Shown here: piece after piece, positions 27,939 through 38,017 of the stretch | Layout of the letters: each line of letters begins with the position of its first letter | How positions within the stretch are numbered: position 1 is the stretch's first letter | NCBI RefSeq assembly: GCF_000320405.1 | Contig: NZ_KB291660.1 | Coordinates: 1 to 64,000 of the forward strand | From: Clostridium celatum DSM 1785 | GTDB lineage: Bacteria > Bacillota > Clostridia > Clostridiales > Clostridiaceae | Length of the DNA stretch: 64,000 nt | Reading direction: 5' to 3' | Notes under the pieces: model-generated | Told to the model about the DNA's origin: nothing | The model's input: only the letters and a program-made list of their open reading frames with translations | Databases searched by the model: none | Position numbers and translations under genes: made by a program

Positions 27939-29894
27939 TTAGTATAATTCATATATATCTGAAAATTCTATATCTATTTTTTGTACTAATGGTTTGTTAT
28001 CAACATCTATTATCCTACTATTTCCTTCAGATTCCGCCACCTTAACATTTGGAAGTTTTACCACAAACTCACTTCCTTTTTCTGTATTATTTTCTAAATA
28101 AACCATACCTTCATGAAGTTCAATTAATGATTTTACTAAAGCTAAACCTATTCCACTTCCTTCATTTTTTCTATTAAAAGATTTATCTTCTTGAACAAAT
28201 CTTTCAAATATATCATCTTTAAGCTCTTTTGCAACACCTACTCCATCATCTTTTATTCTTATAGTTAAATACTCTTCATCTGCATCCATTAAAACAAAAA
28301 TATTTCCTCCATCGTCAGTAAATTTAATAGCATTTGAAAGTATATTTAAAATTACCCTCTCTATACTTTCAGGATCACACTTTATTTCTAACTCTTCAAT
28401 ATATGTATCAAATATTACATTTATATTCTTAGATTCTACATATGGTACTATTGACATAGTTATATCTTCTACTAAGCTAATTATTTCATAATTTACAAAT
28501 GAAAGTGTCATATAACCAGAATCAATTTTAGTTATATCGACTAAATTATTAACTAATCTAAGTAACCTATAACAATTTTGCTTTATTGTTTTATCATATT
28601 TTTTATATGCTATGGATAATGCTTCATCACTATTTTCTTTATTAATTTCAAGTAACTGCATACAGGAATAAATTATATTTATAGGTGTTTTAATTTCGTG
28701 AGATAAATTAGCAAAAAATTGCCCTTTTGCTTTTTCTACTTCTTTTATTTCCTTATATTTTTTCTTTAAATTCTCAAGTTGTTCTCTATAACTATAATCC
28801 CTTGCAACAATTACTCTTTCTATAGTTTCCCCCTCACTATTATTTACACTAGTAATTATACTTTCCGTCTGAAATACTTTTCCTGTTTTACATTTCCACT
28901 TTTGTTCTAGTAGTATAGTGTTTGCCTCTAAATCATTATTTAATATATTCTCTTCATAAATTATTTTACTATAATTATGTCCTATAATATCTTCTTTTTC
29001 ATAACCAAGCTTACTTAATACTATCTTATTTACATATAATACTTGTCCTTCTTTATCTGTAGTTAATATTAAATCTTTTACACTTTCAGAAATATTAGAA
29101 ATTATTTTTTCATTATTGCTTACTTCATTATTTAATACTATACTCTCTTGAATTTTTCTTACGACCTCAATATATAATCCAACCAATAATATAAAATAAG
29201 CAGTAACAGTTATTAACTTATTATACTCGCTAACCTTATAGCTATATAATGAAAATATTTTAAGATAAAATATTCTCCTTATTGTAAAAACACTTATACT
29301 TGCTACAAAAATAGTATATATACATTCACTTTTCTTAATAGCTCTTTTAGCAAGTAATATTAATGATATAAAATAATATACTACTAATGCTACTTGAAAT
29401 ATCTCTCCTTCAATAGTATATATTTCCCTTAATTTTAGTTCAAAATATGTACCTAATAAATTTATTAAAATAGATAAAATAATGCAAAACTTCTTTTTAT
29501 CAACTAAAAATTTAGCATATTTACTATTATTATGTATAGCTATCGTTAATAGCAATATTCTAAAAATAAATGGAAATGTTATTAATCCCTCACTAATAAA
29601 ATTTATAAGAATATACTCAATAAATATACTTATATAAGAAATATTCAAAATAAAAAACTCATTATTTTTATACATATAATAATATAAAAAACAGCATGGT
29701 ATTGAAATAATACCAAGTATAATATTAATTCCATTTAAATCATTCAATATAAAATTATTTGCCATGAAGTTAGAATCTATAAAATTTATTCCTAAAATAA
29801 ATATATTTAAAATTATTACAGTTCCAATTAACATAAATTTAAGATATCTTTTATTCCTTTTTTCATAACTTTTTTCTTTTGTGTCGTACTTCAT
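27939..29894 (-). CDS. Membrane sensor histidine kinase with PAS domain
   Basis: 651 residues. The first 250 residues hold about eight hydrophobic helices, like the MASE3 type of membrane sensor. A PAS domain follows (VLYVNKIVLSKLGYEKEDIIGHNYSKI region, residues 285-370), then the dimerisation helix with the phospho-accepting His in FFANLSHEIKTPINII near 398. The HATPase domain has NILSNAIKFTDDGG, IKDDGVGV and GSGIGLALVK. There is no response regulator next to it, so it is an orphan kinase; in clostridia such kinases often feed Spo0A, but nothing here proves it. Confidence 0.88.
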   Translation of the reverse strand: MKYDTKEKSYEKRNKRYLKFMLIGTVIILNIFILGINFIDSNFMANNFILNDLNGINIILGIISIPCCFLYYYMYKNNEFFILNISYISIFIEYILINFISEGLITFPFIFRILLLTIAIHNNSKYAKFLVDKKKFCIILSILINLLGTYFELKLREIYTIEGEIFQVALVVYYFISLILLAKRAIKKSECIYTIFVASISVFTIRRIFYLKIFSLYSYKVSEYNKLITVTAYFILLVGLYIEVVRKIQESIVLNNEVSNNEKIISNISESVKDLILTTDKEGQVLYVNKIVLSKLGYEKEDIIGHNYSKIIYEENILNNDLEANTILLEQKWKCKTGKVFQTESIITSVNNSEGETIERVIVARDYSYREQLENLKKKYKEIKEVEKAKGQFFANLSHEIKTPINIIYSCMQLLEINKENSDEALSIAYKKYDKTIKQNCYRLLRLVNNLVDITKIDSGYMTLSFVNYEIISLVEDITMSIVPYVESKNINVIFDTYIEELEIKCDPESIERVILNILSNAIKFTDDGGNIFVLMDADEEYLTIRIKDDGVGVAKELKDDIFERFVQEDKSFNRKNEGSGIGLALVKSLIELHEGMVYLENNTEKGSEFVVKLPNVKVAESEGNSRIIDVDNKPLVQKIDIEFSDIYELY

Positions 29895-30069
29895 TAATTC
29901 ATCCCTTTACACTTTGTAATTTCTAATAATTATCATATTAACATATTTATTGATTATATTTCTATTCCTAATTTATATTTTATTTGTAAAATATAATAAA
30001 TTTTCACTTTTAATACAATATTCTTATTTAATTGCATATATTATTATAAGCAATAAGTAAAGTGATATT

Positions 30070-30636
30070 ATGAAATGTGTTATTGAATTAAATGATTGCA
30101 TTTTATTAGGTAGTGGCTCTGAAGGTAGTGTATATCTAACACCTGAAGGATACGCCCTAAAAGACTTCAATACAATTAAAGGCGCAAAAAGTGAAGTTGA
30201 TATTTTAGAAACAGTAAAAGATAGTAGATTTTTTCCTAAAGTTTTAATTAGAATTAGTAATATTGTAATACGTGAATATGTTAGCGGAGAAAATCTTTAT
30301 GACTTTCTATCCAAAAACAAACTCTCTTATAAAATCTCTACTGAAATAATAGATTTAATAGAAGATCTTAAATCTTTAAATTTTAAAAGAATTAATATCA
30401 GAAATGCTCATCTTTTTATAGATAAAAATGAAAATTTAATGGTTATAGATCCTAGAAAATCTTTTACTAAAGTTACTCCTTATCCTAAAGACATAATAAA
30501 AATACTTCTAAAGCTTAATTTATTTGATGAGTTCCTAAAACATTTAATTTCCTATAATCCTAAACTGCTATCTTATTGGATTGCTGGTTATAATTATGTT
30601 GTCTTCAATTATAGGCATGTTCTCCGATACAAATAA
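30070..30636 (+). CDS. Small protein-kinase-like protein
   Basis: 188 residues, about the size of a minimal kinase core. GSGSEGSVYL (residues 14-23) is a glycine-rich ATP loop and ALKDF carries the ATP lysine; SEVDILE offers the helix-C glutamate. The catalytic loop is odd: INIRNAHLFID replaces HxDxxxxN, while the metal aspartate remains in MVIDPRKSF. It is either a divergent kinase or a pseudokinase. It is divergent from the membrane histidine kinase gene, with no operon partner. The SD is weak (AAGTGA). Confidence 0.65.
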   Translation: MKCVIELNDCILLGSGSEGSVYLTPEGYALKDFNTIKGAKSEVDILETVKDSRFFPKVLIRISNIVIREYVSGENLYDFLSKNKLSYKISTEIIDLIEDLKSLNFKRINIRNAHLFIDKNENLMVIDPRKSFTKVTPYPKDIIKILLKLNLFDEFLKHLISYNPKLLSYWIAGYNYVVFNYRHVLRYK

Positions 30637-30731
30637 GGAATTTATAATTGTAGTAATAGGCTAAGATAACCTACCAAAGTATATTAAAAAATTGTAAGCT
30701 TAAACTTCTAATACAAAAATCTTAGCTAAGT

Positions 30732-30760
30732 AAAAAAGTCGCTCTAAAGCGACTTTTTTT
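30732..30760. terminator. Bidirectional terminator
   Basis: Stem AAAAAAGTCGCT / AGCGACTTTTTT with a 4-nt loop, between convergent kinase-like and copZ genes. Confidence 0.88.
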
Positions 30761-30792
30761 ATTTATTCTCTACTTATAAACCTTAACTATAA

Positions 30793-31002
30793 TTAAGCTT
30801 CCTCTATTGAAACAACATCATATCCTTCATCTTCAATTTTTTCTTTTATTTCATCATTGTTAGATGATGTTTCTACTACTGCATATTTTTCTTCTAAATT
30901 AACTTGTATCTTTCCTGAATCTTTTAGCGTTGCTAAAGCTTCCTTAACATGATTTACACAATGATTACAACTCATACCTTCAATAAATATTTTTTTTAAC
31001 AT
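30793..31002 (-). CDS. copZ: Copper chaperone, heavy-metal-associated domain
   Basis: 69 residues, one HMA domain with the copper-binding GMSCNHC at residues 9-15. CopZ delivers Cu(I) to the CopA pump and the CsoR sensor. It lies 106 nt after copA on the same strand, completing a csoR-copA-copZ unit. Confidence 0.92.
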   Translation of the reverse strand: MLKKIFIEGMSCNHCVNHVKEALATLKDSGKIQVNLEEKYAVVETSSNNDEIKEKIEDEGYDVVSIEEA

Positions 31003-31108
31003 ATCTTATCTCTCCTTTTATACTAGACTACCCATATTAAAATAGTCATATATTGTATTTAAAAATTAAAAACTATTTTTATATTTATTTAATAGCTAAT
31101 AACTTAGT

Positions 31109-33535
31109 TTATGCTTTAAATCTTTTTAATCTTAATGCATTTGCAAGCACTGATACTGAGCTTAAACTCATAGCCGCTGCTGCAATCATTGGATTAAGTA
31201 GTGGTCCACCAAATATATGAAGAACTCCCATTGCTACTGGTATTCCCAAAACATTATATCCAAATGCCCAAAATAAATTTTGCTTTATATTTCGTATAGT
31301 TGCTTTACTTAATTTAATTGCTGTACTAACGTCCATTAAATCACTTCTCATAAGAACTATATCTGCACTTTCCATAGCTACATCAGTCCCTGATCCTATT
31401 GCTATCCCAATATCTGCTTGTGCAAGAGCTGGTGCATCATTAATTCCATCTCCAACCATAGCAACCTTTCTATTTTCATTTTGTAGTTTTTTAACTTCAT
31501 TTGCTTTGTCTTGTGGTAATACTTCTGCTAAAACTATATCTATTCCAACTTGTCTTGCGATAGCATTTGCTGTCTTTTTATTATCACCAGTAATCATTGC
31601 AACCTTTATTCCCATACTATGAAGAGTCTCAATAGCCTTTTTGCTACTTGGCTTTACTGTATCTGCAACGGCAATAATACCTTCTAAGGAATTATTAATT
31701 GTAATATACATAGGTGTCTTACCTTCTTGTGCCAATCTATCTGATTCCTTATTTAAATTTCCAATACTAATTGAATTTTCTTTCATTAATTTTAAGTTTC
31801 CTAATAAAATAGTTTCTCCATTTATTACAACTTGTATCCCATGCCCTGGTATAGCATTAAAGTTTTCTATTTTTTTTAAGTCTATATTTTTTTCTTCTGC
31901 CTCTCTTACTATTGCCTCTCCTAATGGATGTTCTGAACCTTTTTCTGCACTAGCTGCTAATGCTAATAACTCATTTTTATCTATTCCATTTGTAACTATA
32001 TCTGTAACTACTGGTTTTCCTTCAGTTATAGTACCTGTTTTATCAAATACTATTGTATCTATCTTATGAGTTGTCTCTAAAGCTTCCCCACCTTTAATTA
32101 ACACTCCATTTTCAGCACCTTTTCCAGTTCCAACCATAATTGCTGTAGGCGTTGCTAATCCTAAAGCACAAGGACATGCTATTACTAAAACTGAAATAAA
32201 TATAGTCAGAGCAAATACTGGTGTTTCTCCAGCTATTAGCCAAGCTCCTGCTGAAAATATTGCAAGTCCTATTACTGTTGGTACAAAATAAGATGATATA
32301 ATATCTGCCAATTTTGCAATTGGTGCCTTAGATCCTTGAGCATCTTCTACTAGTTTAATTATTTGAGCAAGTGCTGTATCTTTACCTACCTTAGTTGCTT
32401 TATATTTAATAAATCCTGTTTTATTAATACTAGCTCCTATTACATTGCTTCCAGCAACTTTTTCCACTGGAATACTTTCACCTGTTAACATAGATTCATC
32501 AATTGAAGTGCTTCCCTCAATAACTTCTCCATCTACCGGAAGCTTTTCTCCTGGTTTTACTAAAATTATATCTCCAACTATTACTTCATCTACTGGAATA
32601 ATAGTTTCCTTATTATCTCTTATTATTGTTGCTGTTTTAGGAACTAATCCCATAAGCTTTTTAATAGCTTCTGAAGTTTTTCCCTTTGAAATAGCTTCTA
32701 AATATTTGCCAAGAGTTATTAAAGTTAATATTGTTACAGCCGCTTCAAAATATAAATGCATTGCATAACTATTATCCCCTACATATATCTTATACATTCC
32801 AAAAACACTATAAATAAATGCTGCACTTGTTCCTACTGCTATAAGTGAATCCATATTAGGACTTAATTTTATTAAATTCTTAAAGCCTACTAAATAAAAT
32901 TTATATCCAATTGCCATAACTGGAATTGTTAATATAATTTGAAATAATGCAAAATTCATTGGATTTGTCATAGGGTCTATTATCTTAGGCAATGGCATTC
33001 CTACCATATGTCCCATAGTTACTATAAGTAATGGAATTGTAAATATACATGAAAATATAAGCCTGCGTAATAATTTATCTTTATCACTTAGCCTTTTTTC
33101 ATTATTCTCCTTTTCCTCTTCTCTAATTAATTTATATCCTGCTTTTTCTACAGCTCTCTTTATATCTCCATATGTTACTATATCATCATCAACTGTTATA
33201 CTTAATTTTTCTGTAGTAAGGTTAACAACTGACTTTTGTACGCCCTCTATTTTTTTTGTTACTTTCTCAACTCTTCCAGCACAAACAGCACAAGTCATGC
33301 CTTCAACCTTATACGTATGTGTTTTAATATTTTTTATAACACTATACCCTAATGACTCTACTTTTTTTTCTATATCTTCCGATGATAATTTACTTTCATC
33401 AAAATTTACAGTTAGAGTTTCAGTAGTTAAATTTACATTGGCATCTAATATGCCGTTCATCTTTTTTATACCACGCTCTACTCTATTTGAACAAGCAGAA
33501 CATGTCATTCCCCCAATTTTATATTTTTTATTCAT
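31109..33535 (-). CDS. copA: Copper-exporting P1B-type ATPase
   Basis: 808 residues from ATG 33535 (AAGGTGG upstream; the in-frame GTG three codons earlier overlaps the SD). Two N-terminal HMA domains with GGMTCSAC and EGMTCAVC bind Cu(I). The membrane metal site is CPC in [13 protein letters not shown]. The actuator motif LTGES, phosphorylation site DKTGT, HP motif in GSEHPLGEA and hinge [10 protein letters not shown] are all present. The pump exports Cu(I) at the expense of ATP. It lies 15 nt after csoR. Confidence 0.97.
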   Translation of the reverse strand: MNKKYKIGGMTCSACSNRVERGIKKMNGILDANVNLTTETLTVNFDESKLSSEDIEKKVESLGYSVIKNIKTHTYKVEGMTCAVCAGRVEKVTKKIEGVQKSVVNLTTEKLSITVDDDIVTYGDIKRAVEKAGYKLIREEEKENNEKRLSDKDKLLRRLIFSCIFTIPLLIVTMGHMVGMPLPKIIDPMTNPMNFALFQIILTIPVMAIGYKFYLVGFKNLIKLSPNMDSLIAVGTSAAFIYSVFGMYKIYVGDNSYAMHLYFEAAVTILTLITLGKYLEAISKGKTSEAIKKLMGLVPKTATIIRDNKETIIPVDEVIVGDIILVKPGEKLPVDGEVIEGSTSIDESMLTGESIPVEKVAGSNVIGASINKTGFIKYKATKVGKDTALAQIIKLVEDAQGSKAPIAKLADIISSYFVPTVIGLAIFSAGAWLIAGETPVFALTIFISVLVIACPCALGLATPTAIMVGTGKGAENGVLIKGGEALETTHKIDTIVFDKTGTITEGKPVVTDIVTNGIDKNELLALAASAEKGSEHPLGEAIVREAEEKNIDLKKIENFNAIPGHGIQVVINGETILLGNLKLMKENSISIGNLNKESDRLAQEGKTPMYITINNSLEGIIAVADTVKPSSKKAIETLHSMGIKVAMITGDNKKTANAIARQVGIDIVLAEVLPQDKANEVKKLQNENRKVAMVGDGINDAPALAQADIGIAIGSGTDVAMESADIVLMRSDLMDVSTAIKLSKATIRNIKQNLFWAFGYNVLGIPVAMGVLHIFGGPLLNPMIAAAAMSLSSVSVLANALRLKRFKA

Positions 33536-33550
33536 TAAATCCACCTTCTA

Positions 33551-33811
33551 TTATTTAGAAATTTTTTCAAATAAACTCATTATTTCATTTATTTTTTCAT
33601 CACCGTTATTATTTAAAATCGCATCTTTAACACAATGATCTAAATGTCTTTTTAGTATTTGAGTATTTGCCTTTTTTAATAAAGATTGAACTGCTATTAT
33701 TTGATTAGAAATATCTATACAATATCTTTCATCTTCAATCATTTTTATAATTCCTTCTATTTGACCTTTTGCTATTTTTAAATTTTGAACTGCTTTTTTT
33801 CTTTCTTCCAT
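33551..33811 (-). CDS. csoR: Copper-sensing transcriptional repressor
   Basis: 86 residues from ATG 33811 with GGAGGA; the in-frame GTG upstream overlaps the SD. It has the all-helical CsoR/RcnR fold with Cu(I) ligands Cys31 (RYCID), His56 and Cys60 (HLDHC), i.e. the C-H-C fingerprint of true copper sensors. Copper binding releases it from DNA. It is first in the copper operon, with a GC-rich palindrome just upstream. Confidence 0.95.
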   Translation of the reverse strand: MEERKKAVQNLKIAKGQIEGIIKMIEDERYCIDISNQIIAVQSLLKKANTQILKRHLDHCVKDAILNNNGDEKINEIMSLFEKISK

Positions 33812-33826
33812 AACTTCCTCCACACC

Positions 33827-33843
33827 ACCCCCGGGTAGGGGGT
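33827..33843. promoter_or_regulatory. CsoR operator
   Basis: ACCCCC-GGGTA-GGGGGT, a G-tract palindrome typical of CsoR boxes and the most GC-rich stretch in its surroundings. It starts 15 bp upstream of the csoR ATG. Confidence 0.75.
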
Positions 33844-33972
33844 ATATTAATATTATAAGTCTTCATTTTTATAAGTCAATATAAATTATTTATATTATGC
33901 CTTAATATTGCCAGTAATATTTTATAAAACATAGTACAAACTAATATTAAATTATTTAAAGAGGTGAATTTA

Positions 33973-34089
33973 ATGAGTAAATGTAAAACTAATTCTGACC
34001 CTACATGCAAAAATTATGCCGAAAAAGTAAAAAATAAAGCAAATGAAAAAACTCCATTTGAAATTGATAAACCAACAAAACATTTTTAG
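33973..34089 (+). CDS. Small cysteine-containing protein
   Basis: 38 residues (begins MSKCKTNSDPTCKNYAEKV) with two cysteines and high Lys content. GAGGTG lies 7 nt before the ATG and a terminator follows, so it looks like a real gene. Hydrophilic, no membrane segment, no recognised family. It is divergent from the copper operon; metal or spore-coat-like roles would be guesses. Confidence 0.6.
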   Translation: MSKCKTNSDPTCKNYAEKVKNKANEKTPFEIDKPTKHF

Positions 34090-34109
34090 CTTATCATAAA
34101 TATAAAAAT

Positions 34110-34149
34110 CCCTGTAGAGTAAACTTATTTTAATGTCTATCCTACAGGG
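34110..34149. terminator. Bidirectional terminator
   Basis: Arms CCCTGTAG / CTACAGGG with a 24-nt loop, between the small gene and the convergent sugar-binding gene. Confidence 0.55.
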
Positions 34150-34164
34150 TAAATATAATTATAT

Positions 34165-35214
34165 TTAATTATAAAATAATTCAACATTCTCCTTTAAAAC
34201 CTTAGTATGTTTAACCTTAAAGTACTTACCATCCAATAAGTCGATACACTCATCTATATCACCATTTTTCCCCAAAGAAAACGCTATATTAAAAATAGCA
34301 CTCGCTTGTTCTTTTGCATCACTTATAACTGTTCCTATCATTTTTCCTTCTTTTATCTGCTGTAAAGCTTCTTGAATACCATCTACTCCTACAATTAATG
34401 GCCTATCCACTATATCTATATTTAAACTATCGTATGCATTAATTGCTCCTAATGCCATATCGTCATTATTGCTAAAAACTACTTCTATATCATCACCATA
34501 GCTTTTTATCCATTGAATCATTTTTTCACGTGCCTGTGAATTTTCCCAGTTTGCTATATCATCTGATAATTTCTCTACCTCTAATCCATTTTCAATCATA
34601 CTTTTAATGCAATATTCTGTCCTTATAGAACTGTCTTGATGGCCTGCTTCACCTTCTAACATTACATATTGAATTTTGCCATCACTATTTTTATCTACAA
34701 TATTACTATTTTCTTTATATGCGTCTAATATTATTTCCGCTTGCATTTTACCTGACTTTTCTGCTTCAGCTCCAACATAATAAATTTTATTCCATCTTTG
34801 CATATCTTCTTCAACAGGTTCTCTATTAAAAAATATTACTGGAATATTAGCAAGCTTTGCTTTATCAATTATTGTTGATGCTGCTGTTCTATCAACAAGA
34901 TTAACACAAATTACATCATATTTTTGATTAATAAACTTTTCAACCTGCTTAGTTTCATTTACTGTACTTCCATTTGAATCCGCTATATTTAAAATAATTT
35001 TTATATCTTCAGAGCTTTCTTTTTCCTTTGCAATATCTATTAAATTCTCTGCTATGCTTGATATGAACAAATCACTTTCTTTATATAAGGTTACTCCTAT
35101 CTTTATCTCTCTAATCCTTTGTGCTTTTTTTGCTCCTTCACTGTTGCATGACCATAATAAAGTTACTGTTAAAATAACCATAATTATATTCAACACCCTT
35201 TTAAATGTTTTCAT
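34165..35214 (-). CDS. Galactose/glucose-type substrate-binding lipoprotein (MglB paralogue)
   Basis: 349 residues from ATG 35214 with GGAGG. Lipoprotein signal ends at Cys23 (TLLWSC). The body aligns along its length with MglB at 42776-43852: IKIGVTLYKESDLFISSI, NLVDRTAASTIIDKA, FFNREPVEEDMQ, YVMLEGEAGHQDSSIRTEY in part, SNNDDMALGAINAYDS and VGVDGIQEAL. It is the last gene of the YesN-YesM operon and has no transporter subunits of its own, so it probably presents sugar to the sensor kinase, or feeds MglAC. Terminator follows. Confidence 0.85.
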   Translation of the reverse strand: MKTFKRVLNIIMVILTVTLLWSCNSEGAKKAQRIREIKIGVTLYKESDLFISSIAENLIDIAKEKESSEDIKIILNIADSNGSTVNETKQVEKFINQKYDVICVNLVDRTAASTIIDKAKLANIPVIFFNREPVEEDMQRWNKIYYVGAEAEKSGKMQAEIILDAYKENSNIVDKNSDGKIQYVMLEGEAGHQDSSIRTEYCIKSMIENGLEVEKLSDDIANWENSQAREKMIQWIKSYGDDIEVVFSNNDDMALGAINAYDSLNIDIVDRPLIVGVDGIQEALQQIKEGKMIGTVISDAKEQASAIFNIAFSLGKNGDIDECIDLLDGKYFKVKHTKVLKENVELFYN

Positions 35215-35234
35215 TTTACCCTCCAATAATCCAA

Positions 35235-36212
35235 TTATTTAATTAATGGAAATAATAATCTTTCATTTTCTTCAGTATACATACTTCTTTTATCTATTAC
35301 TGCTGAATAAATAAGTGTATTTTCTACATATTTATTATTAATTATATCAACTGCCATCTTTACTCCTAAATACCCTATATTAAATTCATTTTGTATTGCA
35401 GTTGCTTTAATAATATCATCCTCTAAAAAAGATGTAACCTTGCTAGTTCCTCCAGTACCATAAATCTCTGTTTGTATTTGTTCTTCATTTAAAGCATTTA
35501 TATCTTTTTTACATTGTGCTAATAATTCTAATGTTTTAACATCAAAAGTTACAATAGCATCAAATTCTTTCTTATTTAAAACTTCTAAAACCTTATCATA
35601 CGAATCTTTTTCATCTAGTAATATATCTATGAACTCAACGTAATTATTGCTTTTTAATATAGCACTCATAAAGCCGTTATATCTTTCCATTACAGTGCTA
35701 TACTCTAAATTTCCGTTTACAATTGCTATCTTTCCACGAGTATTACCCATTTTAATTACTTCATCTGCTAGACTTGCTCCTAGTTCTTCATTGTTACAAC
35801 CTATATATGGTATATTTTCTTCTGTTTTTATATTAGAATCTATTAAAATTACTGCGGTCTTCTTTCTAGCTGATTCTATTTCATCACTCATTCCCTCATA
35901 TACAGCGGGAGCAATTAAAATCGCATCTGCTCCATTTTTAACTTCTCTGTCTAATAATTTCTTTTGCTCTTCAACATTATTTTCTTCAGATAAAGTTATA
36001 AAACTTATATTTACATTCATCTCTGAAGCAGCTTGTTCTATCCCCTCCTTCATTATCATTAAACTTTCATTACTTTTTCCACTTGTTATAACTGAAATTT
36101 CATATATTATTACATCATTATTAGCCCATATTTCTTCATTAAGTAACAATATAGAAGATAACGCCATTATAATAAATAATATAATAAACACATACTTTTT
36201 TCTTATCTTCAT
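35235..36212 (-). CDS. Periplasmic-binding-type sugar-binding protein
   Basis: 325 residues from ATG 36212, preceded by AGGTGG; it overlaps the kinase stop as ATGA. An N-terminal signal anchor (KKYVFIILFIIMALSSILLL) has no lipobox cysteine. The rest is a type I periplasmic-binding fold: ISVITSGKSNESLMIMKEGI, LDREVKNGADAILIAPAVY (split), VILIDSNI, IAIVNGNLEYSTVMERYNGF and FDAIVTFDVKTLELLAQ. It resembles RbsB-like proteins. Being translationally coupled to the sensor kinase strongly suggests it acts in sensing. Confidence 0.82.
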   Translation of the reverse strand: MKIRKKYVFIILFIIMALSSILLLNEEIWANNDVIIYEISVITSGKSNESLMIMKEGIEQAASEMNVNISFITLSEENNVEEQKKLLDREVKNGADAILIAPAVYEGMSDEIESARKKTAVILIDSNIKTEENIPYIGCNNEELGASLADEVIKMGNTRGKIAIVNGNLEYSTVMERYNGFMSAILKSNNYVEFIDILLDEKDSYDKVLEVLNKKEFDAIVTFDVKTLELLAQCKKDINALNEEQIQTEIYGTGGTSKVTSFLEDDIIKATAIQNEFNIGYLGVKMAVDIINNKYVENTLIYSAVIDKRSMYTEENERLLFPLIK

Positions 36213-38017
36213 ATCTTGTCCACCTCTTTTACATAACAATCATTAATATTTATACACGGCATATGAATTCTTATTGTAGTTCCCTCATCTGGTTCGCTAT
36301 AAATTTCTAATCCATATTCTGCTCCAAAATATAATTGTATTCTTTCATGAACATTTTTTAGTCCAATTCCTGATCCTGAGCCCTTGCTTGTGCTATTATT
36401 AGTTAAAAGATTTTTAGCAACCTCCTCAGTCATTCCAAATCCATTATCTATAACATCAATATATAAATTACTATTTTTTATATATGCTTTAACTAAAATT
36501 TCTCCATCTCCAGACATAAATTCCATTCCATGATAAATTGCATTTTCAATTAACGGTTGTATTATTAACTTAATTGTAGCTAACTCTAATGTTTCTTCTT
36601 CATACTCAATATAATATTCAAACTTATCTTTATAACGTATATTTTGAATAGTCAAATAATTTTTTGCATGTTCTAGCTCATCTTTTACTGAAATAATATT
36701 TTTTCCTTTGCTTAAACTAATTCTAAATAATCTTGCTAGTGAGGTAACCATAGTTATTGCTCCATCATAATTTTCATTTTCTATCATCCATATAATAGAA
36801 TCCAAAGTATTATATAAAAAGTGTGGATTAATTTGAGCTTGAAGTGCATTTAATTCACTTTTTCTCTTAGCTTCATGTTCCTTAGTTATATTTTTCATAA
36901 GTACTTGCATTTCTTTTACCATAGAATTAATAGCTTTTCCTAGATGTTCAACTTCTTTAGAGCCACTAATAGGAACTTTTAAATCTATAACTCCACTTTC
37001 AAATTTTTTTACACACTCTTCTAACTCTTTTATTGGATTTGCTATACGTGTAGAAACAAACATATTTATTGAAATAACCATAAATATAGCAAAAATCATA
37101 ATATAAATTGCAAATCCACTAATTTGGTTATGATCTGATCTTATATCTGATACATTTATAACTCCAACAATTTTCCATCCTGTATATCCTACTGTTTTAA
37201 CTGTTACTAGCCTTTTTATACCATCATAGCTTTCTATGATACTACCATCTTCATAGCTAGCTGCAACTATATTGTTTTCTTCTATTAAATCAGAATAAAT
37301 TAACTGTTGCCTTGGGTGATATATAATCTCACCATTTCCATCTATCAAATATGTATATCCTGATTTTCCTAAATTTATATTTTTAAATATTTGTTCTATT
37401 CCACTAAAGCTCATATCTACAAGTAAAACTCCTGAGCTTGTTTTCCCATTTTTAGTTATTTCTACAGATCTACTTAATGAAACTACCCATCTATATCTAT
37501 AATTAAGATCTATAAAGAGGTTTTGAACATGTGGCGTAGAAAAATGAAAGTTCTCTTTTTTTTCCATAGCATTTGTAAACCATTCATTATCTCTTGGTTC
37601 TATTGAATCCTTAAGTTGCGATATAGGTGTTGCAGCTAAAACTTCCCCATATTCTGAAAATAAACATATACTAACTAAAGAATCTTTATTTGCCTCATAT
37701 AATAAATCCATTTCAGTAGTAATATTTTCATTCTCCAAATCTTTCTTTTTTATTCCTTTATAATAAATTGTATCTGACACTTTCATAATGTTTCTTAAGT
37801 ATCTATCTAAATTCATGTTTGCTTGCTCTAACATTGCAATACTATTTTCAGATGCCATTTTTTCCACTGAATGTATAGATCTTAAATAAAATGCTAATCC
37901 AACAATAATAGCTCCACTAACAGCAATTGTAGTAAATGATACAGATAAAATATTTTGTATACTAAAATTTTTATAACTAATATTCTTAAACTTACTTTTT
38001 TTGATAAACTTTTTCAT
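36209..38017 (-). CDS. Sensor histidine kinase, YesM type
   Basis: 602 residues. Transmembrane helix near residue 30, a large extracellular dCache-like sensor (residues 55-290), second helix near 305, HAMP linker, His-kinase domain with NPHFLYNTLDSIIW near 397 and HATPase with PLIENAIYHGME, IDVIDNGFGM and GSGIGLKNV. It starts immediately after the response-regulator stop (TAAATG) and overlaps the next gene by ATGA, so regulator, kinase and both binding proteins are one coupled operon. It probably reads extracellular sugar bound by these proteins and controls mgl. Confidence 0.92.
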   Translation of the reverse strand: MKKFIKKSKFKNISYKNFSIQNILSVSFTTIAVSGAIIVGLAFYLRSIHSVEKMASENSIAMLEQANMNLDRYLRNIMKVSDTIYYKGIKKKDLENENITTEMDLLYEANKDSLVSICLFSEYGEVLAATPISQLKDSIEPRDNEWFTNAMEKKENFHFSTPHVQNLFIDLNYRYRWVVSLSRSVEITKNGKTSSGVLLVDMSFSGIEQIFKNINLGKSGYTYLIDGNGEIIYHPRQQLIYSDLIEENNIVAASYEDGSIIESYDGIKRLVTVKTVGYTGWKIVGVINVSDIRSDHNQISGFAIYIMIFAIFMVISINMFVSTRIANPIKELEECVKKFESGVIDLKVPISGSKEVEHLGKAINSMVKEMQVLMKNITKEHEAKRKSELNALQAQINPHFLYNTLDSIIWMIENENYDGAITMVTSLARLFRISLSKGKNIISVKDELEHAKNYLTIQNIRYKDKFEYYIEYEEETLELATIKLIIQPLIENAIYHGMEFMSGDGEILVKAYIKNSNLYIDVIDNGFGMTEEVAKNLLTNNSTSKGSGSGIGLKNVHERIQLYFGAEYGLEIYSEPDEGTTIRIHMPCININDCYVKEVDKI

